From assembly GCF_001465595.2 (NCBI RefSeq), contig NZ_CP013481.2:1550001-1614000 (forward strand): a stretch of DNA of 64,000 bases, read 5' to 3'. A model generated the notes under the pieces. The model was not told where the DNA came from and ran no database searches. It saw nothing but the letters and a program-made list of their open reading frames with translations. Each line of letters begins with the position of its first letter. Positions within the stretch are counted from its first letter, which is position 1. Below, in pieces: positions 1 to 8,618 of the stretch. Both the position numbers and the translations under genes were made by a program. Origin of the DNA: Pandoraea apista (lineage in GTDB: Bacteria; Pseudomonadota; Gammaproteobacteria; Burkholderiales; Burkholderiaceae).

Positions 1-478
1 GGCGGCGTCGCTGGTGTCGGTCGTGGGGCTGGCGATGATGGCCGGCAGCGTGGGGTTCGGTGCGGCGGCACGCTCGCTCGAGCGTCGGGGAGTGAGCGTG
101 TTCGCGTTCTCCGGCGTCGGCATGGTGTTATTCGTTGTGGTGCAGTTGTTGTTGATGATGCGTGCACCGATTCCGCCGGTCTGGCTGTGGGCCGCCTATG
201 GGATTTTCGGTGGCACGGGCATTCTGTCGTACGCGGTGCTTGCCGAGCACTTCCACGGCACGCTGATCGGCCGTGTGAATACGTCGCTCACGCTGGTCAT
301 TTTCCTGTTGATCTTCTTCTGTCAGGTGGGCGTGGGGGCAATGCTCGGCGCTTACGCGGCGCACAGTGCACAAGCGCACTTCGCCGCCTGGACGGTGCTG
401 ATCGTGCTACAGGTGCTGGGCGCCGTGTGGTACTTCTGGCCGCAACGTCAGCGCGTCGGTAACGCAGCTCCGGCGTGA
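1..478 (+). CDS. MFS-type transporter, C-terminal fragment (cut by window edge)
   Basis: The frame is open to the left edge of the window, so only the last ~158 residues are seen. They form five to six hydrophobic segments, with glycine-rich helices such as GLAMMAGSVGFGAAAR and a short basic tail, as in the C-terminal half of a major facilitator carrier. The first in-frame start codon inside the window (GTG at 14) is probably internal. Substrate cannot be told. It ends about 75 bases before the convergent MarR gene, with a GC-rich hairpin between them. Inner-membrane location follows from the helices; the MFS label is inferred from composition rather than a diagnostic motif. Confidence 0.6.
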   Translation, partial: AASLVSVVGLAMMAGSVGFGAAARSLERRGVSVFAFSGVGMVLFVVVQLLLMMRAPIPPVWLWAAYGIFGGTGILSYAVLAEHFHGTLIGRVNTSLTLVIFLLIFFCQVGVGAMLGAYAAHSAQAHFAAWTVLIVLQVLGAVWYFWPQRQRVGNAAPA

Positions 479-490
479 TGTGATGTGAGG

Positions 491-516
491 CGGCAGCCTT
501 TGCCGTGCGGCTGCCG
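491..516. terminator. GC-rich hairpin between convergent genes
   Basis: Inverted repeat with arms CGGCAGCC (491-498) and GGCTGCCG (509-516) and a 10-base loop. It lies between the end of the transporter gene and the end of the MarR gene, so it could stop transcription from both sides. There is no clear T-run, so efficiency is uncertain. Confidence 0.4.
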
Positions 517-553
517 TCTATCCAACGTCCCTGTTGCGTTCCGCTTCAAGTCT

Positions 554-1138
554 TCATTCCCGTCCGGCTTCCAGCGCGCGCAACCATGCGCTCAGGCCGG
601 ATTCGATGTCTGCGAGCGCCGCTTTCGTCAGGGGGGCCAGCATGCGGTGTTCGTTCGCCACGTGTGCCTCGACGGCCTGCTCGATCAATGCGAATCCGGC
701 GTCCGTCAGTTGGACCAGCGTGCTTCGGGCATCGTCCGGATTGGCCACGCGAGCAATCCAGCCCCGCGCTTCCAGACGCTGCAATCGATGCGTCATTGTC
801 CCCGACGTCACCATCAACGTCGAAAACAGGGCTGTCGGCGCCAGCCGGTAGGGCGCGCCCGAGCGACGCAGCGTCGCCAGCATGTCGAATTCCCACCCGC
901 TCATGTCGAACTCGGCGAAGGTCGCGTCGAGCTGCAATTGCACGAGCGCTGCGCAGCGTTTAAGACGGCCGATCACGCCCATCGGCGACACGTCCAGATC
1001 GGGACGCTCGCGGTGCCACTGTGCGAGGATGTTGTCGACGGCATCGCCGTCTCGCTTCTCCGCTTTTTGCGTCGGCTCGATCTCCATTGCCGCGTGCTTC
1101 GTGTGTTTCGTGCGACTCCCCGTTGGCCGGTTTCCCAT
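554..1138 (-). CDS. MarR-family transcriptional regulator
   Basis: A 194-residue winged-helix repressor. The core LQLDATFAEFDMSGWEFDML is followed by a recognition-helix region (residues ~110-135) and the wing signature 'NPDDARSTLVQLTDAG' typical of MarR. I chose the ATG at 1138 because GGAG lies six bases upstream. The longer frame starting at 1165 would begin inside an operator palindrome (1151-1170), and a start at 1087 lacks a ribosome site. It is divergent from an EamA exporter and two palindromes lie between them. It therefore probably represses itself and the exporter and is released by a small, perhaps phenolic, ligand. The ligand is inference; the family is clear. Confidence 0.87.
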   Translation of the reverse strand: MGNRPTGSRTKHTKHAAMEIEPTQKAEKRDGDAVDNILAQWHRERPDLDVSPMGVIGRLKRCAALVQLQLDATFAEFDMSGWEFDMLATLRRSGAPYRLAPTALFSTLMVTSGTMTHRLQRLEARGWIARVANPDDARSTLVQLTDAGFALIEQAVEAHVANEHRMLAPLTKAALADIESGLSAWLRALEAGRE

Positions 1139-1150
1139 GCGTGACTCCAG

Positions 1151-1170
1151 TTGTCTTGACTTCAAGACAA
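1151..1170. promoter_or_regulatory. MarR-type operator 1
   Basis: Perfect 9-base arms, TTGTCTTGA and TCAAGACAA, around a CT spacer, just upstream of the MarR start. The TCTTGA core is shared with the second palindrome at 1185-1214, so both are likely sites of the divergent MarR protein. Confidence 0.75.
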
Positions 1171-1184
1171 AATGATACCAAACT

Positions 1185-1214
1185 GCAAATTATCTTGAAT
1201 TGAAGATAATTTGC
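1185..1214. promoter_or_regulatory. MarR-type operator 2 abutting the eamA start codon
   Basis: A 30-base palindrome centred on AATT. The outer arms GCAAATTATCTT and AAGATAATTTGC pair fully, and one base pair flanking the centre is mismatched. It ends one base before the ATG at 1216, leaving no room for a ribosome-binding site. The centre of operator 1 is about 39 bases away, close to four helical turns. Confidence 0.75.
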
Positions 1215-1215
1215 C

Positions 1216-2091
1216 ATGACGACTACGACTTCCTCTTTGTCGGTCCGTTGGATCGACGCGCTGCTCACGGCGTTGGCCCCCATGATCTGGGGCTCGACCT
1301 ATATCGTGACGACTCAACTGTTGCCGCCGGACCGGCCTTTCACGGCGGCGTTGATTCGTGTGCTGCCATCCGGTTTGCTGTTGTTGCTGTACGCAAGACG
1401 TTGGCCTGAGCGTCGCGACTGGGGCCGGTTGGTGGTGCTCGCAGCGCTGAACATCGGCGCGTTTCAGGCGTTGCTGTTTGTGGCCGCATATCGCTTGCCG
1501 GGTGGGCTGGCGGCGGTGGTCGGCGCGATCCAGCCATTGCTCGTGATGGGGCTGGCGTGGGGTGTGGAGCAACGACGTCCGCTGGCGGCTACGGCCTGGG
1601 CGGCGCTCGCGGGTGTCGTCGGCATGGCGGTTCTGCTGTTGTCGCCGGGCACGGTGTTCGAGCCGGTGGGTATCCTGGCGGCGCTGGCCGGGGCGGCAAG
1701 TATGGCGACGGGCACGTATCTCACGCGCCGGTGGCGCTTGAATATGCCGGTGCTGGCACTCACGGGCTGGCAGTTGCTGTTGGGCGGATTGATGCTCGCG
1801 CCAGTGGCATGGCTGGCGGACGCACCACTGCCCGCGCTCACGATGTGGCAAACGCTGGGCTATCTGTATCTGTCGATCGCGGGCGCGTTGCTGGCGTATG
1901 CCTTGTGGTTTCGCGGCATTGCGCGTCTGGCGCCGGTGGCGGTGTCGTCACTCGGTTTGCTGAGCCCGTTGACCGCCGTGGTGTTGGGCTGGGTTTTGCT
2001 TGGTCAGGCGATCAAGGGTTTTGCGTTCGTTGGGCTCGCAACCGTGTTCGCGAGCATTCTGGCGGTGCAGTGGACAGCATCGCGAACGTGA
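1216..2091 (+). CDS. EamA/DMT-family transporter
   Basis: A 291-residue inner-membrane protein with about ten hydrophobic segments arranged as two EamA repeats. Family marks include the helix 1 motif 'APMIWGSTYIVTT', the 'PAVSSLGLLSPL'-like region (here 'PVAVSSLGLLSPLTAVV') and a C-terminal 'GQAIKGFAFVGLATVF'. DMT carriers of this group export amino acids, metabolites or drugs; the substrate is not visible. The gene is divergent from a MarR gene and carries an operator touching its ATG, so it is probably derepressed by the MarR ligand. No Shine-Dalgarno sequence is visible ahead of 1216, so the message may be leaderless or start further in. It ends 21 bases from convergent moaC. Confidence 0.88.
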   Translation: MTTTTSSLSVRWIDALLTALAPMIWGSTYIVTTQLLPPDRPFTAALIRVLPSGLLLLLYARRWPERRDWGRLVVLAALNIGAFQALLFVAAYRLPGGLAAVVGAIQPLLVMGLAWGVEQRRPLAATAWAALAGVVGMAVLLLSPGTVFEPVGILAALAGAASMATGTYLTRRWRLNMPVLALTGWQLLLGGLMLAPVAWLADAPLPALTMWQTLGYLYLSIAGALLAYALWFRGIARLAPVAVSSLGLLSPLTAVVLGWVLLGQAIKGFAFVGLATVFASILAVQWTASRT

Positions 2092-2112
2092 TGCATGGGA
2101 CGTGAGATGGCC

Positions 2113-2592
2113 TTACGCCGGCGCCACCCAGTCGCCAGACTTGCCGCCGTGCTTTTCGAGCACCCTCACGTCGGTGATGGTCATGCCACGGTCGACGGCC
2201 TTGCACATGTCGTAGATCGTGAGCAGGCCGACCTGAACGGCCGTGAGGGCTTCCATCTCCACGCCCGTGCGGCCGATGGTTTCGACCTGCGCGCGGCAAT
2301 GCACGGCGGTAGCGCCATCGTCCACGAGAAACTCCACTGTCACGCGCGTGAGCGCCAGCGGATGGCACAGCGGAATCAGATCGGCGGTTCGCTTCGCGCC
2401 CTGAATGGCCGCAATGCGGGCAATACCCAGCACGTCGCCTTTCTTGGCTGTGCCGGTGCGAATCAGCGCGAGCGTTTCCGGCTTCATCTGGATGGTGCCG
2501 CGTGCGACCGCGATGCGGTGTGTGCTGTCTTTGCCGCCGACGTCAACCATGTGGGCCTGTCCGGCGGTGTCGAAGTGGGTGAGTTCTGCCAT
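2113..2592 (-). CDS. moaC: Cyclic pyranopterin monophosphate synthase MoaC
   Basis: A 159-residue soluble enzyme that, together with MoaA, converts GTP to cyclic pyranopterin monophosphate, the first step of molybdenum cofactor synthesis. Family signatures are present: '[18 protein letters not shown]' at the N-terminus, '[20 protein letters not shown]', '[10 protein letters not shown]' (catalytic and substrate-binding region), '[20 protein letters not shown]' and 'CKAVDRGM'. Length is normal for MoaC. It is the only cofactor-synthesis gene here, about 27 kb from the molybdenum island at 29-36 kb. The ATG at 2592 has no strong upstream purine tract. Assignment is secure. Confidence 0.97.
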   Translation of the reverse strand: MAELTHFDTAGQAHMVDVGGKDSTHRIAVARGTIQMKPETLALIRTGTAKKGDVLGIARIAAIQGAKRTADLIPLCHPLALTRVTVEFLVDDGATAVHCRAQVETIGRTGVEMEALTAVQVGLLTIYDMCKAVDRGMTITDVRVLEKHGGKSGDWVAPA

Positions 2593-2882
2593 GAGTCGAT
2601 GCTGAGAAGGTGTTGCGGGAATCGTGGCACGGGAGCGCGCTTGCGCCGCCTGCGAGCATGAATTCGACGGTGTTCAGTCTGTATTCCCGACGGTGATGCG
2701 ATGCCACGGAACGTCCACGTCTGGCTGCTATCATAGCAGCAGCCCCGAATGATCAGCGCCACGCGGCGCCCATTTCCATGACGCGTTCGTCACGTTCGTT
2801 CAGCGCCTCCATCGCGCATATTCCGCATGATTCCCGTGCTTCGCTTTTCTTCGTCGCGCTGCTTATGGCGCGTCTGACCGGC

Positions 2883-4457
2883 ATGTCGAAGCGCTCACAC
2901 CGGTCTACCCTTCGCCCGCGCGATATCGCTCGCTGGCGGCGCGTTTTCGCGTGGGCGATGCTGCCGGTCATGACCGCGGCGACGTTCACCGCAACGGTGC
3001 TCCCGACACAGGCCGCAGCGCAGTCGCTGCCCACGCTCGGCCAAAGCTCGGCGTCCGACCTGTCGCCCGCGATGGAGCGCAAGTTGGGCGAGCGAGTGAT
3101 GCGCGAGATTCGCGCCGACCCCGATTATCTGTCCGACCTGCTGCTCTCCGATTACGTCAATGCGTTAGGCAGCAAGCTTGTCTCAGCCACGCGCAAGGTC
3201 GGGCTCGACGCCAGTCAGAGCTTCGAATTCTTCGTTGTGCGAGATTCCGCGATCAACGCTTTTTCGTTGCCCGGCGGGTTCATCGGCATCAACACCGGAC
3301 TGATCGTGATTACGCGCACCGAGTCGGAACTGGCGTCGGTCGTCGGACACGAGACGGGGCACGTTCTGCAGCACCACATTGCGCGAATGCTCGGCCAGCA
3401 GTCGCAGAACTCGTGGATCGCGCTTGGGGGATTGTTGCTCGGCCTGCTCGCGGGGATTGGCGCACGCAGCTCGGATCTGGGTATGGGGATCGCGATGGGC
3501 GGTCAGGGGCTGGCCGTCGACCGGCAATTACGATTCTCACGCGATGCCGAGCGTGAAGCGGATCGTGTGGGTTTCCAGTTGCTTCAGGCGGCGGGTTTCG
3601 ACACGTATGCGATGCCGGCCTTCTTCGAGCGTTTGCAACGTGCGGAGTCGATCAACGAAGCGGGGGTGCCGGAATATGTGCGGACTCACCCGCTCACGAC
3701 GGATCGCATTGCCGACATGCTCAATCGTTCGCGCAACGCCGGATACCGTCAGCCGGAACAATCGCCGGAGTATGTGTTCGTGCGTGCGCGTGCGCTCGTG
3801 TTGCAGCAGAAGTCGGCGAGCGACTTTGCGACGATTGCCGATGCGCAACGCACCGCAATCCGTTCGCAAACGGCACCGAGTGTGGCGGGGGCCTGGTATG
3901 CCGTGGCGCTGGCGGAATTCAAGCAGCGTCGTTGGGAGCCTGCGCGCGAGGCGTTGGAGAAGTCCCGTGCGGCGTTTGGCGGCACGGGGCCGGGTACGCC
4001 GAGTCTGGCCGTCCTGGCCTCGGATATCGCGCGTTTGTCGGGGCGGCCGGAGGAAGCGTTACGCGTGGCCACGCAAGCGCGCGCGGCGTTCCCGCTCTCG
4101 CAGGCTGCCGATATGGCGTATGCTGACGCGCTGGTCGCGAGCCAGCGGATTCCCGAGGCAACGAAATTTCTGCGGGCGCAGGTGGAGCGCTATCGCAGCG
4201 AGCCGATTTGGTGGCGGGCACTGGCGGGCGCCTGGGCGGCAGATGGCAAGCGGGCGCGTCAGCACGCCGCGTTAGCGGAGCAGTATGCATTGCAAGGCCA
4301 GTGGATGGCGGCCGTCAGCCAATTGAAACTGGCGCGCGACGCGGGCGACGCCGACTTCTACGAGATGTCGACCATCGACGCCCGGCTGCACGAGTTTCAA
4401 CGTCGTTACCGGGAAGACAAAGAAGACGAGAAGGACTTTAACAAGCAGTTTGGGTGA
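2883..4457 (+). CDS. M48 family metalloprotease with TPR region (BepA/YfgC-like)
   Basis: About 524 residues: a hydrophobic signal-like segment (WRRVFAWAMLPVMTAATFTA then AQA-like cleavage), an M48 peptidase domain and a C-terminal half of TPR-like helical repeats. The zinc motif HETGH lies at residues 156-160 of this start, and the third ligand is in 'DAEREADRVG'. This is the architecture of BepA, a periplasmic protease/chaperone that assembles or degrades outer-membrane proteins such as LptD. The frame opens at 2778, but 2883 puts a basic stretch directly before the signal sequence; 2865 is an alternative. None has a strong ribosome site. The mature protein is expected in the periplasm. Confidence 0.9.
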   Translation: MSKRSHRSTLRPRDIARWRRVFAWAMLPVMTAATFTATVLPTQAAAQSLPTLGQSSASDLSPAMERKLGERVMREIRADPDYLSDLLLSDYVNALGSKLVSATRKVGLDASQSFEFFVVRDSAINAFSLPGGFIGINTGLIVITRTESELASVVGHETGHVLQHHIARMLGQQSQNSWIALGGLLLGLLAGIGARSSDLGMGIAMGGQGLAVDRQLRFSRDAEREADRVGFQLLQAAGFDTYAMPAFFERLQRAESINEAGVPEYVRTHPLTTDRIADMLNRSRNAGYRQPEQSPEYVFVRARALVLQQKSASDFATIADAQRTAIRSQTAPSVAGAWYAVALAEFKQRRWEPAREALEKSRAAFGGTGPGTPSLAVLASDIARLSGRPEEALRVATQARAAFPLSQAADMAYADALVASQRIPEATKFLRAQVERYRSEPIWWRALAGAWAADGKRARQHAALAEQYALQGQWMAAVSQLKLARDAGDADFYEMSTIDARLHEFQRRYREDKEDEKDFNKQFG

Positions 4458-4645
4458 GCTCGCGTACAGCGCAGCGGCGTGCATCGTTGGGTTGCACGCA
4501 AAGCCCCTCATGCCCCTCGTGCCCCTCGTCGAAGCTTTCGAGCGTTGTCGTCTCACGCCCCCTTTGGCGAGTTTGGCCGCCCGGCGGTATCCCGAAGCGT
4601 TTGACAATGCCGACTCCGTCCGAAGGGACGTCGCGGTGTAACTGC

Positions 4646-5311
4646 TTATGCGCCTTGACCGTCTGCCTGTGGATCGCGCTCGAAACCATAAGTCTGCGGC
4701 AGACTGCCTGCATGGACGGTCGCAAAGGGGAGGGTGGCGCCATTGCGCCAATGCAGACGCACAGCACCTTTGGCGTCGGCAGTATCGTCGGACGTTTGCG
4801 CGATCTCGAAGGCCTGCGCCAGGTCGGAAACCTGCGTGAGCAAATCGATGTCGTGATCGTGCAGCAACGCGAGCGGAGCGTTTCCCTTCGAGACGCCCTC
4901 GCCATCGCTGCCGGATACCGCACCGACGAACGCGACATTCCCGTCTTCATCCAGCAAACACGCTTGCGGCACGAACGTATGCCCCAATTGATCCGTCAGC
5001 ACTGGCGCGCCACGACCCTCGTTCGCGGTGGCGTCCCACGTTAGCCGTACCACGAACGGCGCATAGGCGAGCGCCACATACACGCGCTGAGGCCCGTTCT
5101 GGAAGTACCATCGCCCGGCGTCGTCACTGGCGTAGTTGCGTGCGATGAACGCGAGCAGCGCCGCGTGACGGATCGGATCGCCCGCCGTGCCTGCCGCTTG
5201 TGCCGCCTCGTCGCGCATGCGCCACTGGCCGCGCCGGTCGAGTGCGAGCCAGCCGTAGCAATGCGGTACGTTGGGCCACTTGGCCATCGCCTGTCGAACG
5301 ATTTCATCCAT
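4646..5311 (-). CDS. Conserved protein of unknown function (DUF2946/DUF2944-like)
   Basis: A 221-residue soluble protein without signal or membrane segment. It opens with 'MDEIVRQAMAKWPNVPHCYGWLALDRRGQW' (shown here in part only) and continues with 'WYFQNGPQRVYVALAYAP', which I recall from a Burkholderiales family of unknown function annotated DUF2946 or DUF2944; this is from memory. A later acidic stretch reads 'LLDEDGNVAFV'. It starts 9 bases after the end of the YheT-type hydrolase gene on the same strand, so the two are almost certainly cotranscribed. No catalytic motif is evident. Confidence 0.75.
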   Translation of the reverse strand: MDEIVRQAMAKWPNVPHCYGWLALDRRGQWRMRDEAAQAAGTAGDPIRHAALLAFIARNYASDDAGRWYFQNGPQRVYVALAYAPFVVRLTWDATANEGRGAPVLTDQLGHTFVPQACLLDEDGNVAFVGAVSGSDGEGVSKGNAPLALLHDHDIDLLTQVSDLAQAFEIAQTSDDTADAKGAVRLHWRNGATLPFATVHAGSLPQTYGFERDPQADGQGA

Positions 5312-5320
5312 GTCGTATCC

Positions 5321-6352
5321 TCAGGCCGCGCCCGGCAAAAATTGACGGAAGTACTCGATGACCGTGTGCGGCATCCAGGTCATGCCGCCCGGAAACGGCC
5401 CGCTCATGAAGCCGACGTGCCCGCCGTGCGCCGGTTGCAGCAACTGCACGTAGCGTCCGACATCGTCGTGACCGGGCAACGCGCTGGCGGGTTGGAATGG
5501 GTCGTTGCGCGCATTGATCACCAGCGTGGGCACTTCGATGGCTGGCAGAATCGGCTTGCTCGACGCGCGCGTGTAATAGTCAAATGCGCTGTGATAACCG
5601 TGCAACGGCGCCGTGACCACATGATCGAATTCGCCGAGATCGCGCGCGGCCATCATCAGGTCCCGATCGTACAGCCCAGGGTATTGGTCGAGCTTGGCGA
5701 GCGCCTTCTTCTTGAGCGTGCCCAGAAAGTTGCGCGTGTACACCATGTTGAAACCCCGCGAGAGCGCCAGTCCGCCCGCCCGCAAATCGAGCGGCGCCGA
5801 AATCGCGCACGCGGCACTCACGATCCGCGTGGCGTGTCCCTCTTGCTCACCCAGCCAGCGCAGCAGTACGTTGCCGCCCAGCGACACCCCCGCAGTGAAG
5901 ATGGGGCCCGAAGTGTTGGCGCGCAGCCGCTGCAACATCCAGTCGATCTCGGTGCTGTCACCCGAGTGATAAAAGCGTGGCGCCCGGTTCAGGCGGCCGC
6001 TGCAACTGCGAAAGTGGGGGATCACGCCGCGCCAGCCCCGCGCTTCGACCTCGCGCATCAGTGTGCGGGCGTAGTGGCTGCCCGAGCCGCCTTCAAGCCC
6101 GTGAAACAGTACGACGAGCGGCGTTCCGAGCAGACCTTCAGGGGCAGGCGGAGATTTTTCGGCGGCTGGCGGGGCGACAAGCCAATCGACGTCGACGAAG
6201 TCGCCGTCGGGGGTGTCCCACGTCTCGCGCCGGAACTCGACCGACGGGCGGCGACCCAGCAGTGCCGGGTAAATCGTCTGGCTGTGTCCGTCGGGCAGCC
6301 ACCGGGGTGGCTGGTAATCCGGAGGGAGAAACGTCGCCTGACGCGCCGTCAT
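5321..6352 (-). CDS. YheT-family alpha/beta hydrolase
   Basis: A 343-residue alpha/beta-hydrolase of the AB-hydrolase 4 (YheT) type. It begins with 'FLPPDYQPPRWLPDGHSQTI', the usual opening of this family. It has the oxyanion strand 'LVVLFHGLEGGSGSHYAR', the nucleophile elbow 'GVSLGGN' (serine near residue 146), the acid region 'VINARNDPF' and the terminal histidine in 'HGGHVGF'. These proteins are predicted esterases; E. coli YheT has no firm physiological role. It leads a pair with the unknown gene at 4646-5311 (9-base gap) and follows the NTF2-like gene on the same strand by 16 bases, so three genes may form one unit. Confidence 0.92.
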   Translation of the reverse strand: MTARQATFLPPDYQPPRWLPDGHSQTIYPALLGRRPSVEFRRETWDTPDGDFVDVDWLVAPPAAEKSPPAPEGLLGTPLVVLFHGLEGGSGSHYARTLMREVEARGWRGVIPHFRSCSGRLNRAPRFYHSGDSTEIDWMLQRLRANTSGPIFTAGVSLGGNVLLRWLGEQEGHATRIVSAACAISAPLDLRAGGLALSRGFNMVYTRNFLGTLKKKALAKLDQYPGLYDRDLMMAARDLGEFDHVVTAPLHGYHSAFDYYTRASSKPILPAIEVPTLVINARNDPFQPASALPGHDDVGRYVQLLQPAHGGHVGFMSGPFPGGMTWMPHTVIEYFRQFLPGAA

Positions 6353-6368
6353 CGTCGTGCCGTACCTG

Positions 6369-6824
6369 TCAGTGCAGTCCGTCCGGACGCGCGTGCATCA
6401 TCAGGCTGAACTGCTCGACGGCATGCGGCGGCAATGGGCTGGAGTGGATATGAGCGAAGCGCCAGTCGCCTTGCTCGTGCACCAGCACGTAGGTCGTGTG
6501 GATGAGCTGGGCGGTCGTCTGGCCGGCGTCCTCGTTGCCCACGCGTATCGCTTCGGTCGCGGTATGCACGACTGTGCCGACCGTGTCGTACTCGGTCGTG
6601 TCCAGCGAATCGACCAGCACCACGCTCTGGGCGAACTGGGCGACCAGACCGCTGCGGATCTGCTCGAGACCGTCCCAGCGGGTGCCGTCGGCGCGAATGT
6701 AGCTGACGAAATCCTCATTCGCCCAGAGCGACATCACGCGATCCGTCTGCCCACGGCGCAGCGCGTCGTAAAAGGCGGTGATGGTCTCACTGGCGGCATC
6801 GAACAGACGGACAAAACGTGGCAT
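6369..6824 (-). CDS. NTF2-like / SnoaL-fold protein (DUF4440-type)
   Basis: A 151-residue protein with the cone-shaped NTF2-like fold signature. Residues ~8-45 read 'ASETITAFYDALRRGQTDRV' and 'SLWANEDFVSYI', and a later stretch 'THTYVLVHEQGDWRFAHIHS' (here TTYVLVHEQGDWRFAHIHSS) is characteristic of the YybH/DUF4440 group. Members bind small hydrophobic ligands or act as isomerases or ketol-cyclase-like enzymes, but most are uncharacterised. It is 16 bases upstream of the YheT-type hydrolase gene and probably in the same transcript. The specific role is unknown. Confidence 0.8.
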   Translation of the reverse strand: MPRFVRLFDAASETITAFYDALRRGQTDRVMSLWANEDFVSYIRADGTRWDGLEQIRSGLVAQFAQSVVLVDSLDTTEYDTVGTVVHTATEAIRVGNEDAGQTTAQLIHTTYVLVHEQGDWRFAHIHSSPLPPHAVEQFSLMMHARPDGLH

Positions 6825-6884
6825 GAGGATTTACCGTTGAGTGTTACCGGGATCGGGCTGAACGCGGCGCCGCCATCCACTGGA

Positions 6885-7910
6885 TCAGCGCTGCGTGAGC
6901 AAAATGTTGCGCACATTTGCGAACACATGCTCAGGCATCAACTCGGTGAGGCAGCGTGTGTGGCCCAGCGGGCATTCGCGGGCGAAACACGGACTGCACT
7001 CCAATTGTAGCCACAGGATATGCGCCTGGTCAGACAGCGGCGGCGTGTGGCGCGGATCGGACGAACCGAACAGGGCGATTTGCGGTCGGCGTAACGCCGC
7101 GGTTACGTGCATCAGCCCCGAATCGTTGCTCACCACCGCATTGGCGCGTGCCAGCAGCGCGCACGCCTCGGCCAGCGATGTCTGCCCGCACAGATTGCGC
7201 ACGAACGGGGCTTCGGCGGCGATCTGCTGCGCGAGCGCTCCGTCTTTGCCCGATCCGAGCGCAACAATCTGCGCATACGGGAACGAGCGGCGGACCAACT
7301 GGGCAAGCTGCGCGAAATGACCCGGCGGCCAGCGTTTGGCCGGACCGAACTCGGCGCCCGGGCAAAACACCACGAGCGGCACACGCAGATCCAGATCGAA
7401 GCGCGCGAAGACGCGCGCCGACTCGTTCAGATCGGCCTCGATACGCGGCGTGGGCAGCGTCTCGGGCAGCTTGGCGCCCGGCGCGAACGCGAGCGCAGCG
7501 TAGTGCCGCACCATGGGCGGGCGCTCGTCTTTGCGCGGATTGGCGTGGCGCACGTTGAGCAGGCCGTAGCGCTGCTCACCCTTGTAGCCGATGCGCAACG
7601 GAATGCGCGCCAGCCACGGAATCAGCGCCGACTTCAGGGAGTTCGGCAGCACATAGGCGGCGTCGTAACCCTCGTCGGCGAGCACGCTCGCGAGCCGATA
7701 GCGCTCGAGTGGCTGCAATTTGCCGTGCGCGAGGTCGGTGGCGACGACGCGCGAAATCTCCGGCATGCGTTCCAGAACCGGGGCGACCCAGCCGGGCGCG
7801 ATCGCGTCGATGGTCAGACGCGGATGCAGACGCTTGAGCAGGGTGAACAACGGCTGCGCCATCAGCGCGTCCCCAATCCAGTTGGGGGCGATCACCAAGG
7901 CTTTATGCAT
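6885..7910 (-). CDS. waaF: ADP-heptose--LPS heptosyltransferase II
   Basis: A 341-residue GT-B glycosyltransferase of family GT9. 'KALVIAPNWIGDALMAQPLF' at the N-terminus is the WaaF hallmark, followed by 'LPNSLKSALIPWLARIPLRIGYKGE', 'VVFCPGAEFGPAKRWPPGHF', and the nucleotide-sugar site 'VSNDSGLMHVTAAL' with 'ALFGSSDPRHTPPL'. The enzyme adds the second L-glycero-D-manno-heptose to the lipopolysaccharide inner core at the cytoplasmic face of the inner membrane. A cysteine-rich 'LECSPCFARECPLGHTRC' near the C-terminus is usual for the family. Length is normal. The small zinc-finger gene lies upstream on the same strand, 108 bases away. Confidence 0.96.
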   Translation of the reverse strand: MHKALVIAPNWIGDALMAQPLFTLLKRLHPRLTIDAIAPGWVAPVLERMPEISRVVATDLAHGKLQPLERYRLASVLADEGYDAAYVLPNSLKSALIPWLARIPLRIGYKGEQRYGLLNVRHANPRKDERPPMVRHYAALAFAPGAKLPETLPTPRIEADLNESARVFARFDLDLRVPLVVFCPGAEFGPAKRWPPGHFAQLAQLVRRSFPYAQIVALGSGKDGALAQQIAAEAPFVRNLCGQTSLAEACALLARANAVVSNDSGLMHVTAALRRPQIALFGSSDPRHTPPLSDQAHILWLQLECSPCFARECPLGHTRCLTELMPEHVFANVRNILLTQR

Positions 7911-8018
7911 CGTGGCGGAGACTCTAAACGTTAAACGTAACGATGAAGCGGACAGGCAACCGGGCTGCGCATTGCGACAGCTTGGCGCTGCGCCCGGCCG
8001 GGTGGGACGACCGGCGGC

Positions 8019-8216
8019 TTAGTGGTGGCCCTTGAGCACGACACCCGCCTTCAGGCGATAGCGTGTGCCGCAGTACGGGCAAGCCGCTTCGCCATGGGTC
8101 ACATCGATGAACACGCGCGGATGGGCGCTCCAGGCTTCCATCTTCGGATTCGGGCAATGCACCGGCAGATCTTCGGCGCCGACTTCGACGACCGGCATTT
8201 GTTTGACTTCGCTCAT
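8019..8216 (-). CDS. Small zinc-finger domain protein
   Basis: A 65-residue protein whose C-terminal half carries 'HPRVFIDVTHGEAACPYCGTRYRL'-type sequence (written here in part). A CPYC knuckle together with an upstream HCPNP cysteine and histidine forms a likely zinc site. Proteins of this size and pattern ('zinc-finger domain-containing protein', similar to the NDUFS6-like family) are widespread in beta-proteobacteria next to waaF and branched-chain aminotransferase genes. The frame extends upstream to 8369, but the ATG at 8216 matches family length. Function is unknown; a zinc-dependent structural or redox role is inferred. Confidence 0.8.
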   Translation of the reverse strand: MSEVKQMPVVEVGAEDLPVHCPNPKMEAWSAHPRVFIDVTHGEAACPYCGTRYRLKAGVVLKGHH

Positions 8217-8618
8217 GGGGTTCAGACCGTGATGGGTATTCGGAGTTTTGGGGATTGCAGGGCCGGTACCACGATTGAAACCGCTGGCTGCCGGACCACC
8301 AAAAGACGCTATTGTAAAGCAGCCGCGGCCCTTTGCGGATGGCTCGCAGCGCCAGCGGGCGCGCCACATGCTCGTTTTGGCATCGCTTATTGCTCACCGC
8401 GTGGCGCGTATGCGACACCTCGGCTGTTGCACCTGCAAAAACGAACCGATATACGCTGGCAACGTAGTAAGCAAATATTTACCGTGGCTATAATGCGTTG
8501 TCGCTCGCCGCCAATGATGAATATATTCAGGAGACACTCCGGCAACCCTGGCGGGCGTCATGGCTGCTAGCGGCCATCTTGGGCGTGCCGGGCGCCGTCG
8601 GGACCGCTTTGCCCCGCA
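8217..8618. other. 402-base intergenic region between divergent genes
   Basis: Separates the minus-strand zinc-finger gene from plus-strand azlC. No convincing small gene is seen. The right half is more AT-rich and holds a perfect -10 hexamer at 8489-8494. Confidence 0.6.
8489..8494 (+). promoter_or_regulatory. Candidate -10 element for azlCD
   Basis: A perfect TATAAT with a nearby upstream TG, about 125 bases before azlC. There is no good -35 at 17 bases, so it is a candidate only. Confidence 0.4.
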
